Assembly: GCF_030816015.1 (NCBI RefSeq)
Contig: NZ_JAUSXN010000001.1
Span: forward strand, 2,604,001 to 2,668,000
Reading direction: 5' to 3'
DNA: 64,000 bases
Origin: Pedobacter sp. W3I1
GTDB taxonomy: Bacteria; Bacteroidota; Bacteroidia; Sphingobacteriales; Sphingobacteriaceae
The first letter of the stretch is position 1; every line of letters begins with the position of its first letter. Position numbers and translations under genes: made by a program. This document shows, in pieces, positions 8,112 to 18,317 of this stretch. The notes under the pieces are model-generated. The model was not told where the DNA came from, ran no database searches, and saw only the letters and a program-made list of their open reading frames with translations.

Positions 8112-10907
8112 TCAATCTGTACCGTAAACCGGAAGAGAAAAAAGAAACGTACTTCCGATACCCTGTTCGCTTTCTGCCCAAATCTCTCCATTGTGGCGGC
8201 TAATGATCTCATGAGCCAGGTACAGCCCTATGCCTAGACCTGAGATGTTAGGTGAGCTCTCATCAATGCGATAGAACCTTTTAAATATGTTTTTAAGCTT
8301 GTTATGCGGGATACCCGGTCCGAAGTCTGTAACGCTTACGGTGATCTTCTCGGGGGAGCTGTCAAGGCTTACTTTAACATGGTCTGCCATTGGTGCGTAC
8401 TTGACGGCGTTACTAAGCAAGTTGATGATGACCTGTTCGATTCGCTGGGCGTCTCCGCTGGCCATGCAATGCTTGGTATTGCTATGAAAACTGATAGTAT
8501 GCTTAGGGGCAGAGTGCTGGATGAGTTCGATCGATTCCCTAATCACGGCCTCAAGGTCAAATGGTTTAATAGAAAGCTGTAGCTTTCCGGCTTCAATCTT
8601 CGATATGTCCAGCAGGTCGTTGACAAGAGAGGTGAGTCTTTGCACCTGATTGGATGCCTTAGTAAGGAATGTTTGCTGTTTTGCTTCAAATGTCAGGCGA
8701 CCCAGGATTTGAAGATAACCGCTGATACTTGCCAGTGGTGTCTTGAGCTCATGGCTGGCAAGGCCGATGAATTCATCTTTTTTGTCGTTAAGTGCCTTTA
8801 CTTCTTCAAAGAGTTTTGCGTTGTCGAGGCTTATGGCGGCCTGGGCGGCGATAGAAGTGACTATTGTTTCATGCTCCTGCGTAAATATTGCTGGTTCAGG
8901 ATGTCCAAAGAACAGCCCGCCGATGACATTTCCGTTCCTTGATATTACCGGGACAGCCAGGTAACTGACCACGGGTAGGTGTCCTTTTGGCATGCCAAAG
9001 TGAGGCGCATTTTTTCCATATCTTTCATCCTTTGTGATATCATCAACTCTAACTACACCCTGCCCTGAGAAGGTAGGATGGAATACAGCGGTATTTCTGG
9101 GCATCCCAAACTTTTCGAAAGACTCCCTTGATGCGCCAGAAAGAGTGAAGAGCATGTAGGATTCTCCCTGGCCATCAGTCTTGTTGTAAAAAAAAGCCCC
9201 GAATTGTGCTCCGGTGAGCTCTGTGGTGGCATCAGTTACCTTTTGCAGGATCTTGTTCAGTTCAAGCTCTTCGGATATAGAGCCCATAACCATATTCATA
9301 ATCTCAAGGCGCTCGGTGTATTTCCTCGCTGTTTCCTGGACCTGTAGCTGCTCAGAAATGTCGCGGGCGATCTTCGAGGCACCTATGATCGTTCCATTAG
9401 GTCCGAAAATGGGAGAGACGGTGATCGATAAGTGTAACTGCTTGCCACTTTTGCCCTGCCTTATTGTTTCAAAGTGATCGACGTTGTTTCCACTGCGTAT
9501 CTGCGAGATAATGAAATCTTCTTCCTGGATACGTTCGGGTGGAATGATAATAGAGATGTGGCGTCCGAGGGTCTCAGACTCGGTATAACCGAAAGCCCGT
9601 TCCGCTGCCGGGTTCCAGCTGGTAATTATTCCCTCAAGGGTCTTTGAGATAATAATGTCGTCAGTTGAATTTACTACTGCGGCTAGGCGTGCCTGTTTTT
9701 CGGCCAGGTCGGCCAGGCGCAGTTCGTTCCGCTTTTCCGAAGTCACATCCAGCACCGAGCCGATGAACCTTTTTGCTTTTTTATCTTCGTAGTAAACTTT
9801 TCCCTTTGCCCTTACCCAGCGCAGCTCATGATCGGCCTGACCAATAGTACGATATTCCACGTCATAGTCGCCGCTAGGGCTGCTTCCCGAGAGCAACTCG
9901 CTGATGATGGTAGTAATCCTCGTTCTATCGTCTGGATGCAGGCCCTTTATGAAGTCATCCTCGTAGGTTACCTCGTTTTTATGCCGTACACCAAAAAGCT
10001 CACGGCATCGCCAGTCCCATTCCATAATACCCTTTTCCAGGTCCATGTCAAAGGTACCGAGTTGTGCCGCGGTCTTTGAAAGCTGGATCCGCTCATATGC
10101 CTTTTGCAGCTCCATGCGTGATTTTACCTGTTCGGTAACATTGACGGAAATGGCAAGCACACCAAGGATTGCGCCGAAAGGATCACGATAGGCTTGGTAA
10201 ACAAAGTTTTGATAAACGGTATCTTGCTTTCCATGCCTCAAGAGCCTTACAGGCGTTTCATTCGCGAAAAAGGGTTCCCCGCTGCGGTACACTTCTTCCA
10301 TTACCTGTTCCAGACCCTGCTCTCTGGCATCGGGAAGAGCCTGGAAGACTGGTCTGTTTATTACGGTGTCTTTGGACTTGCCCCAGATATCGAGCATGGC
10401 TGCATTAACCATCTCAATGATAAAATCCGGTCCGCGTAGCAGGCACATGGCCACAGGCGCTTGAAGGATCAAGCTGCGGAAGTTCTGTTCGCTGAATTCT
10501 GCGTGCTGTTTCGCCAGGTTCAGATCAGTTACGTCTGCGGCGGTGTTCATCACCCCATATACTTTTCCGCTCTCGTCAAACAGAGGGGTGAATGAGTAGT
10601 TGAAATAAAACTCTTTCAGTTCTCCTTTTACAACGAGATCGACCCGGCTGTTGCGGATATCGTAGGGAACGCCCGTTGAGTAAACCTCCTCCAGTTTTTG
10701 ATAAATGCCGGTGTTCCTAAGTTCAGGAAGTAGTTGTGCATAGTTTTTTCCGATCACATCATCTCCCTTACCCCACACATCGATCACTGCCTGGTTGGCG
10801 CGTGTGATACGCATTTCGCGGCCTTCGTATACTGCAATAGGGAATGGTGCGCTCTCGATGAGCGCTATAATCTGTTGTTCGTTTTTTGTCTGGTTTCCGT
10901 TTTCCAT
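8112..10907 (-). CDS. Multi-PAS/GAF sensor histidine kinase
   Basis: 931 residues, with no clear membrane segment, so a cytoplasmic sensor. Approximate order: PAS (12-130), PAS (135-262), PAS_3-like (265-390), PAS (395-520), GAF (535-690), HisKA with ASHELKTPLASISGY (His719), and HATPase_c (NLLSNAVKYAP, then VTDFGPGIP and GLGIGLYLAHEI) to the end. The stacked PAS and GAF domains imply sensing of small ligands, redox or light. The receiver gene at 10972-11340 lies just upstream on the same strand and is the obvious phosphotransfer partner. GC content looks higher than in the biosynthetic genes nearby. Confidence 0.93.
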   Translation of the reverse strand: MENGNQTKNEQQIIALIESAPFPIAVYEGREMRITRANQAVIDVWGKGDDVIGKNYAQLLPELRNTGIYQKLEEVYSTGVPYDIRNSRVDLVVKGELKEFYFNYSFTPLFDESGKVYGVMNTAADVTDLNLAKQHAEFSEQNFRSLILQAPVAMCLLRGPDFIIEMVNAAMLDIWGKSKDTVINRPVFQALPDAREQGLEQVMEEVYRSGEPFFANETPVRLLRHGKQDTVYQNFVYQAYRDPFGAILGVLAISVNVTEQVKSRMELQKAYERIQLSKTAAQLGTFDMDLEKGIMEWDWRCRELFGVRHKNEVTYEDDFIKGLHPDDRTRITTIISELLSGSSPSGDYDVEYRTIGQADHELRWVRAKGKVYYEDKKAKRFIGSVLDVTSEKRNELRLADLAEKQARLAAVVNSTDDIIISKTLEGIITSWNPAAERAFGYTESETLGRHISIIIPPERIQEEDFIISQIRSGNNVDHFETIRQGKSGKQLHLSITVSPIFGPNGTIIGASKIARDISEQLQVQETARKYTERLEIMNMVMGSISEELELNKILQKVTDATTELTGAQFGAFFYNKTDGQGESYMLFTLSGASRESFEKFGMPRNTAVFHPTFSGQGVVRVDDITKDERYGKNAPHFGMPKGHLPVVSYLAVPVISRNGNVIGGLFFGHPEPAIFTQEHETIVTSIAAQAAISLDNAKLFEEVKALNDKKDEFIGLASHELKTPLASISGYLQILGRLTFEAKQQTFLTKASNQVQRLTSLVNDLLDISKIEAGKLQLSIKPFDLEAVIRESIELIQHSAPKHTISFHSNTKHCMASGDAQRIEQVIINLLSNAVKYAPMADHVKVSLDSSPEKITVSVTDFGPGIPHNKLKNIFKRFYRIDESSPNISGLGIGLYLAHEIISRHNGEIWAESEQGIGSTFLFSLPVYGTD

Positions 10908-10971
10908 AAATTAGGATAATGGTCTGCTGCTGGATAAATACCTGGTCGGTCTGACTGATAAACAAGGTTTT

Positions 10972-11340
10972 TTAACTTTTGTTTACCAAGACATCAGCAA
11001 GGGCCAAAAGCTCGTCAAGATCAAAGGGTTTGGCTATGAAACAGTCAGCGCCAGCTTGTTCCGAAAGTGCCTTCCCATCATTGTTGGCAGAGATGTAGAT
11101 AACAGGAATGTTTTTCACTTCTTCGTTGGCCTTCAGGAGCTGGGTAGCCCTGATTCCGCCGATAGATGGGATCCAGTTGTCCATCAGGATCAGCAGCGGC
11201 CGGTACTGGATCGCCATTTCAACCACATTATCACAGTTCTGGAAACTGTGTACCTGCCAGCCGCTTTCCTCAAAAAGGAAATTGAAAATGTTTAAAAGAT
11301 CGGGGTCGTCATCGAAGACAAGTACGGTTTTAGAATCCAT
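10972..11340 (-). CDS. CheY-like single-domain response regulator
   Basis: 122 residues comprising only a receiver domain. The acidic pocket is Asp10/Asp11/Asp12, the phosphoacceptor is Asp54 in LILMDNWIP, and the conserved lysine is Lys104 in FIAKPFD. It has no output domain, so it works by phosphorelay or protein contact. The PAS/GAF kinase starts 65 nt downstream on the same strand, supporting a kinase-receiver operon. The downstream part of a phosphorelay (Hpt or DNA-binding regulator) is not adjacent. Confidence 0.92.
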   Translation of the reverse strand: MDSKTVLVFDDDPDLLNIFNFLFEESGWQVHSFQNCDNVVEMAIQYRPLLILMDNWIPSIGGIRATQLLKANEEVKNIPVIYISANNDGKALSEQAGADCFIAKPFDLDELLALADVLVNKS

Positions 11341-11481
11341 ATACGAATATACATGGATTTTGATAAATTGTAAAAAAGGAGCGATGACACTTCTGTACCT
11401 GCCAAATTCTGCTTGGAATATCAGGGCTGAGCCTACAGTGAAAAAAGTAAACCAAATTAACCGCTTTAAACAATCTATACA

Positions 11482-12681
11482 TTAACTTACTCTTCCCGGA
11501 TATTGCTGCAATGCCACTTCCAAACAATCCATAGCTGCGTTTAAATCGTTGGTATTTAATACATATGCCATACGAACCTCGTTTTTGCCAGAACCAGGGG
11601 TAGAATAGAAGCCCGTTGCAGGCGCCATCATTACCGTTTGGTTATTATGGTTAAAATCCTCTAAAATCCACTGACAAAATTTATCAGCATCATCAATAGG
11701 GAATTTTGCTACTACGTAAAATGCACCGCCCGGATTAGGACAGAAAACGCCTTCTATATTATTTAACCGACCAACCAAAGTATCACGGCGCAAGGTATAT
11801 TCGGTATTTACTTTTTCAAAATAACTATCTGGCGTATCTACAGCTGCTGCACCAGCAATTTGTTCAACCATGCCCGGGCTTAATCTTGCTTGCGCAAATT
11901 TTAATCCTGAAGCAATAACTTCTTTGTTTTTCGTAATTAAACAGCCTAAACGTGCACCACAAGCACTGTAACGTTTAGAAACTGTATCCATAATGACCAC
12001 ATTTTCATCTAATCCGTCTAAATGCATCGGTGAGATAAATTCCCGTCCATCATAACAGAATTCGCGATAAGCTTCATCAGAGAATAAAAATAGATCGTAT
12101 TTAACACAAAGTGTTTTTAAAGCCTCTAATTCTGCTCTTGAATATAAATAACCAGTCGGGTTATTGGGGTTACAGATTATGATCGCCTTGGTTTTTTCAG
12201 TAATCAATTTTTCGAATTCGGCAATCGGCGGTAATGCAAAACCATTTTCAATGTAAGAAAGAATTGGTTTTACCACCACGTTGCTCATACAGGCAAAGCC
12301 ATTGTAATTGGCATAAAAAGGTTCTGGAATGATAATTTCGTCGCCCTCGTTTACGCAGGTTTGCATGGCAATGGTGATGGCTTCAGAACCACCAACCGTT
12401 ACCAATATGTTTTCGGGTGTAATATTGTAGCCCAGTTTATTGTAGTATTCGGTCAGTTTTAAACGGTATGCAAGTGTACCTTCTGATGGTGTATAGGCCC
12501 AAACATTAAAATCAATGTTTTTGATAGCGCTTAACATTCCTTCAGGTGTTTCTATATCTGGTTGACCAATATTTAAATGGAAAACTTTTTTACCATCTTT
12601 TTTAGCTTGATCTGCAAATGGAGTTAACTTTCTGATTGGCGATGCAGGCATCTGCACACCTTTTTGTGAAATTTTTGGCAT
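11482..12681 (-). CDS. Class I/II pyridoxal-phosphate aminotransferase (aspartate/aromatic type)
   Basis: 399 residues. Family landmarks are NPNNPTG (171-177), SDEAY with Asp202, and the PLP-binding Lys236 in DTVSKRYSACGARLG. It should transfer amino groups between an amino acid and a 2-oxoacid; aspartate, aromatic or branched substrates are all possible. The start MPKISQKGVQMPASP is typical of Bacteroidota members. A strong stem-loop (12693-12723) lies only 11 nt before the start codon, so its own promoter has very little room; expression may depend on read-through from the DUF1573 gene. Confidence 0.9.
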   Translation of the reverse strand: MPKISQKGVQMPASPIRKLTPFADQAKKDGKKVFHLNIGQPDIETPEGMLSAIKNIDFNVWAYTPSEGTLAYRLKLTEYYNKLGYNITPENILVTVGGSEAITIAMQTCVNEGDEIIIPEPFYANYNGFACMSNVVVKPILSYIENGFALPPIAEFEKLITEKTKAIIICNPNNPTGYLYSRAELEALKTLCVKYDLFLFSDEAYREFCYDGREFISPMHLDGLDENVVIMDTVSKRYSACGARLGCLITKNKEVIASGLKFAQARLSPGMVEQIAGAAAVDTPDSYFEKVNTEYTLRRDTLVGRLNNIEGVFCPNPGGAFYVVAKFPIDDADKFCQWILEDFNHNNQTVMMAPATGFYSTPGSGKNEVRMAYVLNTNDLNAAMDCLEVALQQYPGRVS

Positions 12682-12692
12682 GGCACAAAAAT

Positions 12693-12723
12693 AAAAAAGT
12701 CCCGATGAAAATCGGGACTTTTT
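12693..12723 (-). terminator. Intrinsic terminator hairpin between DUF1573 gene and aminotransferase
   Basis: The 14-base arm AAAAAAGTCCCGAT, a short loop (GAAA), and the complementary arm ATCGGGACTTTTT, giving a strong GC stem with T runs on both strands. It is placed to stop transcription from the DUF1573 gene (12745-13137). It sits 11 nt before the aminotransferase ATG. Its stem core (GTCCCG) is the same as that of the pheA attenuator terminator. Confidence 0.85.
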
Positions 12724-12744
12724 AAATATTATCGTTTAAAAAAT

Positions 12745-13137
12745 TTATTTTGAAGCTGCGGCAACCGTTTCACCTTTGATGTAAAGCACTTTAATTGGTG
12801 TTTTAGCATTTGAAGTAATGGTTACGGCTTTCGAAAAAGTAGAGGGACCAGCAGCAGCGTTAAACGTTACAGAAATTACACCAGTTTCACCTTTTTTTAA
12901 TGGTGTAGAAGTGTATTTAGGTACTGTACATCCACAGCTTGCTTCAGCTTTAGTGATAATTAAAGGCTCTTCGCCAACATTGGTGTATTTAAAATCGTAT
13001 GTAACTGGTTTGTTCAATACAATTTTACCGAAATCGTGAGTTTCCGATTCAAATTTAAACTCTGCAGGTTTAGTTTGTGCATTTACAGCAACACTTAAAC
13101 CTAAAACAAAAGCGAATAATACTAAGATCTTTTTCAT
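12745..13137 (-). CDS. DUF1573 domain-containing exported protein
   Basis: 130 residues: signal peptide (MKKILVLFAFVLGLSVAVNA), then a single immunoglobulin-like DUF1573 domain. Family marks are HDFGKI, YDFKYTNVGEEPL, and a Cys-Gly-Cys motif (C68, C70) in SCGCTVPKY, then GVISVTFN. It is probably periplasmic. The biochemical role of this very common Bacteroidota family is not settled. It is followed by the strong terminator at 12693-12723 and is transcribed divergently from the E1 gene at 13308. Confidence 0.9.
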   Translation of the reverse strand: MKKILVLFAFVLGLSVAVNAQTKPAEFKFESETHDFGKIVLNKPVTYDFKYTNVGEEPLIITKAEASCGCTVPKYTSTPLKKGETGVISVTFNAAAGPSTFSKAVTITSNAKTPIKVLYIKGETVAAASK

Positions 13138-13307
13138 GTTATGTGGTTGTAATTTATTTTTTATAATCTAAAACAAATTTAATGTTTTCATATTAAAACA
13201 AAAACTATTCCAAATATATTTTACAAATCCATATATAATTTTACAATGGAGGATAAAGGCAAACTTTTAATTTTGTATATATTTGCCGCAACCAATCTTT
13301 GATTACT

Positions 13308-15731
13308 ATGCCGAATGAAAAATTGATGACCAATACTATTGATGCTTCCGAACTCAGTTTTAACGATTTTAAATCTATCGTCATAAACGACTACAAAATA
13401 GCCTTCGAAAGTAGGCAGGCCAGTGTTTTAGGCCGTAGAGAAGTATTAACAGGAAAGGCAAAATTTGGTATTTTTGGTGATGGGAAAGAAGTGCCCCAGG
13501 TGGCTATGGCCAAAGCTTTTAAAAACGGCGACTGGCGCTCAGGTTATTACCGCGATCAAACTTTTGCCTTCGCAACAGGTATTTCTACCATTAAAGAATT
13601 TTTTGCACAGCTTTATGCCAATCCGACCGATGGAGCTGATCCGTTTTCGGGCGGGAGACAAATGAACTGCCATTTTGCAACAAAATCTATTAATGAAGAT
13701 GGCAGCTGGAACGATTTAACGCAGATTAAAAACTGCTCATCAGATATTTCTCCAACTGGTGGCCAGATGGCCCGTTTGGTAGGTTTAGCTTATGCTTCTA
13801 AATTATTTAGACAAAATAAAGAACTAGATTACTTAAAACACTTTTCTGTAAACGGAAATGAGGTTGCTTTTGGTACCATTGGTAATGCGTCAACTTCGGA
13901 AGGGGTATTTTTTGAAGCCATTAACGCTGCAGGTGTTTTACAGATACCTATGGCCGTTTCTATTTGGGATGATGCCTATGGCATTTCAGTTCCGGCAAAA
14001 TATCAAACTACAAAAGAAGATATTTCTGAGGTTTTAAAAGGTTTTCAGCGTAATGCCGATCAACCAGGATATGAAATTTATAAAGTAAAGGGCTGGGATT
14101 ATCCGGCTTTATGTGAGGTGTATGAAAAAGCAATAAATGTTTGCAGAGACGAACATGTACCTGTTTTAATTCACGTTACCGAACTTACTCAACCTCAGGG
14201 GCACTCTACCTCTGGTTCGCACGAAAGGTACAAATCAAAGGACCGCTTGTCTTGGGAAACCGAACACGATTGTATTCTGAAAATGCGTGCCTGGATGCTT
14301 GATTCGGCTGTAGCAACAGAAGAGGAAATTGCAGAGGTTGAAAAAGACGCAAAGGCTTTTGTACGTAATGCACAAAAAGAAGCTTGGAATGAGTTTTTGG
14401 ATAGTATTAAACCCGAACAAAAACAAGTGGTTGATTTAATTAGCAGTATGGCTAAACATCAACCTGAACTGGCTAAGATTGCAGCAAATCTGGCTTCAAC
14501 TGCCGATGCACAACGCCGGGAGGTTTTTACTGCTGTACGAAAAGCCATACGTTTATCGACTGGTTTTAACTCTCCGGAACGCAATGAACTGTTGGCATGG
14601 TATAAAAAACAAGCTAAGTTTAATCACGACCGTTACAATTCTAAACTGCATACTGACGGCAAAGAAAGTCCTGATATGATTGCAGTGGTTAATGCTGCAT
14701 ATGATGAGCAATCGAAAATGGTCGACGGTAGGGAAGTGCTTAATGCCTGCTTTAACGAAAACTTTGCCCGCGATCCGCGTTTAGTTGCTTTTGGAGAAGA
14801 TTTAGGGAATATTGGTGATGTAAATCAAGGCTTTGCGGGTTTACAGGCCAAATATGGTGAATTAAGAATTACCGATACTGGAATTAGAGAAATGACCATT
14901 ATGGGGCAGGGTATTGGTCTGGCTATGAGAGGTTTAAAGCCGATTGCTGAAATACAATATCTTGATTATTTAATTTTTGCACTAAATGTGCTTAGCGACG
15001 ATTTAGCGTCGCTCTCCTACCGGACTAAAGGGATTCAAAAAGCGCCGGTTATTGTACGTACCCGTGGTCATCGGTTGGAAGGAATCTGGCATTCAGGCTC
15101 GCCAATCAGCATGATTTTAGGCGCTTTAAGAGGGATGCATTTATGCGTGCCTAGAAATATGACCCAAGCTGCCGGTATGTACAACACCCTTTTTAGAGCT
15201 GATGAACCCGCAGTAGTAATTGAATGTTTAAACGGTTACCGGCTTAAGGAAAAACTACCAAGTAATGTTGGCGATTTTACGGTTCCGTTAGGTAAAGCAG
15301 AGGTTTTAGAAGAAGGCACTGATATTACAGTAGTATCTTACGGTTCTTCTTTAAAAATTGTTCAGGAGGCGGCAGAAGAATTGAGCTTATTGGGTATTTC
15401 GGTAGAAATTATAGATCCACAAACACTATTGCCTTTCGATACCACACAGGTTTGTGTAAACTCGCTTGCCAAAACCAATAAATTACTGGTCGTAGATGAG
15501 GATGTTCCAGGAGGTGCATCTGCCTATATTCTGCAAAAGGTACTGGAAGAGCAAAAAGGTTATTTCCATTTAGATGGTCAGCCAAAAACATTATCGGCTA
15601 AAGCGCATCGTCCGCCATTTGGATCAGACGGTGATTATTTCAGTAAACCATCAGTTGATGATGTAATTGAAACCATTTACCAGATGATGCACGATGCAAA
15701 TCCAACTAAATACCCTTCATTTTTTTTATAA
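13308..15731 (+). CDS. Fused E1 alpha-beta subunit of branched-chain 2-oxoacid (or related) dehydrogenase
   Basis: About 807 residues from the ATG at 13308; a TTG at 13299 is in frame, but the ATG gives the better start. The N-terminal half is the thiamine-diphosphate E1-alpha part (FGTIGNASTSEGVFFEAINA, then SIWDDAYGISVPAKYQTT). The C-terminal half is transketolase-like E1-beta (RLVAFGEDLGNIGDVNQGF, then EIQYLDYLIFALN, and RTRGHRLEGIWHSGSP). The fusion decarboxylates a 2-oxoacid and acylates a lipoyl E2. E2 and E3 are not adjacent. Bacteroidota-type -7 boxes (for example TATATTTG at 13278-13285) lie upstream. Confidence 0.9.
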   Translation: MPNEKLMTNTIDASELSFNDFKSIVINDYKIAFESRQASVLGRREVLTGKAKFGIFGDGKEVPQVAMAKAFKNGDWRSGYYRDQTFAFATGISTIKEFFAQLYANPTDGADPFSGGRQMNCHFATKSINEDGSWNDLTQIKNCSSDISPTGGQMARLVGLAYASKLFRQNKELDYLKHFSVNGNEVAFGTIGNASTSEGVFFEAINAAGVLQIPMAVSIWDDAYGISVPAKYQTTKEDISEVLKGFQRNADQPGYEIYKVKGWDYPALCEVYEKAINVCRDEHVPVLIHVTELTQPQGHSTSGSHERYKSKDRLSWETEHDCILKMRAWMLDSAVATEEEIAEVEKDAKAFVRNAQKEAWNEFLDSIKPEQKQVVDLISSMAKHQPELAKIAANLASTADAQRREVFTAVRKAIRLSTGFNSPERNELLAWYKKQAKFNHDRYNSKLHTDGKESPDMIAVVNAAYDEQSKMVDGREVLNACFNENFARDPRLVAFGEDLGNIGDVNQGFAGLQAKYGELRITDTGIREMTIMGQGIGLAMRGLKPIAEIQYLDYLIFALNVLSDDLASLSYRTKGIQKAPVIVRTRGHRLEGIWHSGSPISMILGALRGMHLCVPRNMTQAAGMYNTLFRADEPAVVIECLNGYRLKEKLPSNVGDFTVPLGKAEVLEEGTDITVVSYGSSLKIVQEAAEELSLLGISVEIIDPQTLLPFDTTQVCVNSLAKTNKLLVVDEDVPGGASAYILQKVLEEQKGYFHLDGQPKTLSAKAHRPPFGSDGDYFSKPSVDDVIETIYQMMHDANPTKYPSFFL

Positions 15732-16000
15732 AGTAATAGCTGGGGTATAAGATTTAACGGTCTGAATAATTTAAAGGCTTTACAATCAGTTTCTTATTTT
15801 GTTTATATTTAAATGATAGAGATTTTGATGGAAAGGTAAAAACTGGTTACCTATTTGATCAGTTTTTTACCTACTTTTAGAAACCAAACGCTATTTTGTT
15901 ATTTCAGAATGTTTTATCTTATCCCGGATGTGAACGCTGTAACTTTCAAGATTTTTTGTGGTTATTTTCCGATAAAACAAATGATTAGTTTGAACTGAAA

Positions 16001-18316
16001 ATGACGCGCTATCTTGTAAATGCTCAGTTCGTTAGTAAAGCATGTTTTTTTAAAAAAGGCATGCTGTTTCTCTTTTTCTCATTTTTATGCACAGCTAGCT
16101 TTAGTCAGACGAGTGCGCCGCAGAAAAAACTTGATAGCCTTTTAAGTTTAAATCAAAAGAATCTAAAATCAGACTCCACCAAAATCAAAATATTGACGGA
16201 GGTTTACCGCCAATACATGCGGATGAAAAATGTAGAGAAAGCGGAAGAATATGTGGATAAAACCATTCAGCTTTCGCATGAGAAAAATCTAAAAAAATTC
16301 TCTGCATTGGCTTATTACCGAAGAGCTTTAATGTACCATGGAAGGTCTGATTACCAAAAGGCAGAAGAAAACTATCACAATGCAGTTGCCGAGTTTTCTT
16401 CAATAGGAAATTTGGATATGGTAGCTGGTACTTACCTCAATCTAGGCGCCTTGTATGGCAGTATTCCCGATTATGTAAAATCCCTAGAAGTTAATCAAAA
16501 GGCCATCGCTATCTATGAAAAAATGGGCAACGAAACCGATATGGCAAGTTGTTATACCAATATTTCTACCATTTATCAGAGCTTAGGTAACCAGAGTCAG
16601 GCATTGGTTTACATGGAAATGGCGCTAAAAGTATTTGCTAAAGAAGGCGAAAATACAAGAGGTGTAGCCGTTGTTTATGGCCTGATGGGGACCAATTATT
16701 TCGAGGCATCAGATCGTGAATTAACGGAGATGAATGTAATGCCCAACCAAAAAATAAAACTGGCCTTAGCGTATTATAACAAGTCGTTAAAAGTGTCAGA
16801 AGCTATTGGAGATATGGGTTTAGTAGGTACCATTAAACGAGATCTTGCTGACTTGTATACTTCAATTGGACAAAAGGATGCGGCGGTAAAATCGTATCAA
16901 AAATCAGTTGAGTTAAATAAATCGGGAGAAGATAAAGAAGCCTATGCCGCAAGTTTATATGCTTTGGGTAACTTTTACCAAAAAGAAAATGATTTTGAAA
17001 ATGCAATCATATTACTCAATAATAGTTTAAAAATTGCAGAAGAAAACAGGCTGCTGGATATTGAAAAACTAGCTACTTTAGGTCTAAGTACTGTATATGA
17101 GAAACAAAAAGATTATAACAAATCATTAGCCTACTACAGGCAATATATTGCGGTTAGAGATAAAATTTTCGATCAGGAAAAGGAAAAGGAAATTACCAGA
17201 AGACAGATGCAGCTCGATTTTGGTATTAAAGAGCGCGACTATTTATTGAAGCAAAAACTTACAGAAGGTGAATTAAAAAGGCAACAGCAGGAACTTGTGC
17301 TAAAAAGGCAACAATTGGTGTTGAGTGATAAAGAAAAAGCATTGGATTTGTTAACTTTTCAAAAAGCAAAAGCTGATCTCGATATTCAGCGTTTGGCTCA
17401 GGATAACAAATTTGCTCATGCTAAATTTGCGGCACAATTAACCGCTGGAGTAAAGGACGAACAGATTAGTAAACAGGTACAGCAGATTAAATTTGATGAA
17501 CGCATAAAATTATTCCTTACCATAGCCACAACACTTATTCTGATTATTGCCGTGGTTATATTTTTTAACCAGCGGAAAACAACCAGGCTGAATAAGATTA
17601 TCAATACGCAAAAACGGGAGTTAGAGCAGTTAAGTAAAGTTAAAGACCGTATTTTTAGTGTAGTAAGCCATGATATGCGTACGCCTGTTAATTCATTAAT
17701 TTCCTTTATGCAGCTGTTAGAAGGTGGCAATATTGAGCAAGAGAAGTTAAACAGATACGCTGCATCACTGAAAAATAATCTCACCTATACCTCCACAATG
17801 ATGGAGAACCTCCTCAATTGGGCGGCCAGCCAAATGCAGGGTTTTAACCCGTATTTAGAATCATTAGATGTTCATGATCTGATTAATGAGGTTATTCTTT
17901 CTTTGCAGGATAACGCCAATGAAAAGCGCTTAGCTATTCAGAATTTAGTGCCAGCCAAAACATTTTGTAAAGCAGATTCGAACATGTTTATGCTGGTTAT
18001 TCGCAACATCATCAGTAATGCCATTAAATTTACGCCAAATGGCGGTACCATCACAGTTAGTACTCTTCCTAATGGAAATGTGCAAGAAATTAAAGTTTCA
18101 GATACGGGCATCGGTTTAACACCTGTACAGGTAGAACATTTTAATAAGCCAGGTTATTTAGGTGCGGGTGTAAGCACCTTGGGTACAAATAAAGAAAAAG
18201 GTACAGGTTTAGGTTTGTTGCTCTGCAGAACCTTTATTAGCTTAATGGATGGTAAGATCAGTGCTGATATTAATCCTGCAGGTGGAAGTTATTTTAAAAT
18301 AATCCTGAAGAAATAA
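16001..18316 (+). CDS. TPR-repeat sensor histidine kinase
   Basis: 771 residues. A signal-like segment (residues 20-36) leads into tetratricopeptide repeats (about 45-400), e.g. YLNLGALYGSIPDYVKSLEV and SLYALGNFYQKENDFENAI. A long charged coiled coil (400-500) and one membrane helix (LFLTIATTLILIIAVVIFF, about 505-523) follow. HisKA has VVSHDMRTPVNSL with His557, and HATPase_c has IRNIISNAIKFTP and GTGLGLLLC. The TPR domain should be periplasmic. The 1-nt gap to the convergent LytTR response regulator (18318-19073) suggests they form a pair. Confidence 0.93.
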   Translation: MTRYLVNAQFVSKACFFKKGMLFLFFSFLCTASFSQTSAPQKKLDSLLSLNQKNLKSDSTKIKILTEVYRQYMRMKNVEKAEEYVDKTIQLSHEKNLKKFSALAYYRRALMYHGRSDYQKAEENYHNAVAEFSSIGNLDMVAGTYLNLGALYGSIPDYVKSLEVNQKAIAIYEKMGNETDMASCYTNISTIYQSLGNQSQALVYMEMALKVFAKEGENTRGVAVVYGLMGTNYFEASDRELTEMNVMPNQKIKLALAYYNKSLKVSEAIGDMGLVGTIKRDLADLYTSIGQKDAAVKSYQKSVELNKSGEDKEAYAASLYALGNFYQKENDFENAIILLNNSLKIAEENRLLDIEKLATLGLSTVYEKQKDYNKSLAYYRQYIAVRDKIFDQEKEKEITRRQMQLDFGIKERDYLLKQKLTEGELKRQQQELVLKRQQLVLSDKEKALDLLTFQKAKADLDIQRLAQDNKFAHAKFAAQLTAGVKDEQISKQVQQIKFDERIKLFLTIATTLILIIAVVIFFNQRKTTRLNKIINTQKRELEQLSKVKDRIFSVVSHDMRTPVNSLISFMQLLEGGNIEQEKLNRYAASLKNNLTYTSTMMENLLNWAASQMQGFNPYLESLDVHDLINEVILSLQDNANEKRLAIQNLVPAKTFCKADSNMFMLVIRNIISNAIKFTPNGGTITVSTLPNGNVQEIKVSDTGIGLTPVQVEHFNKPGYLGAGVSTLGTNKEKGTGLGLLLCRTFISLMDGKISADINPAGGSYFKIILKK

Positions 18317-18317
18317 C

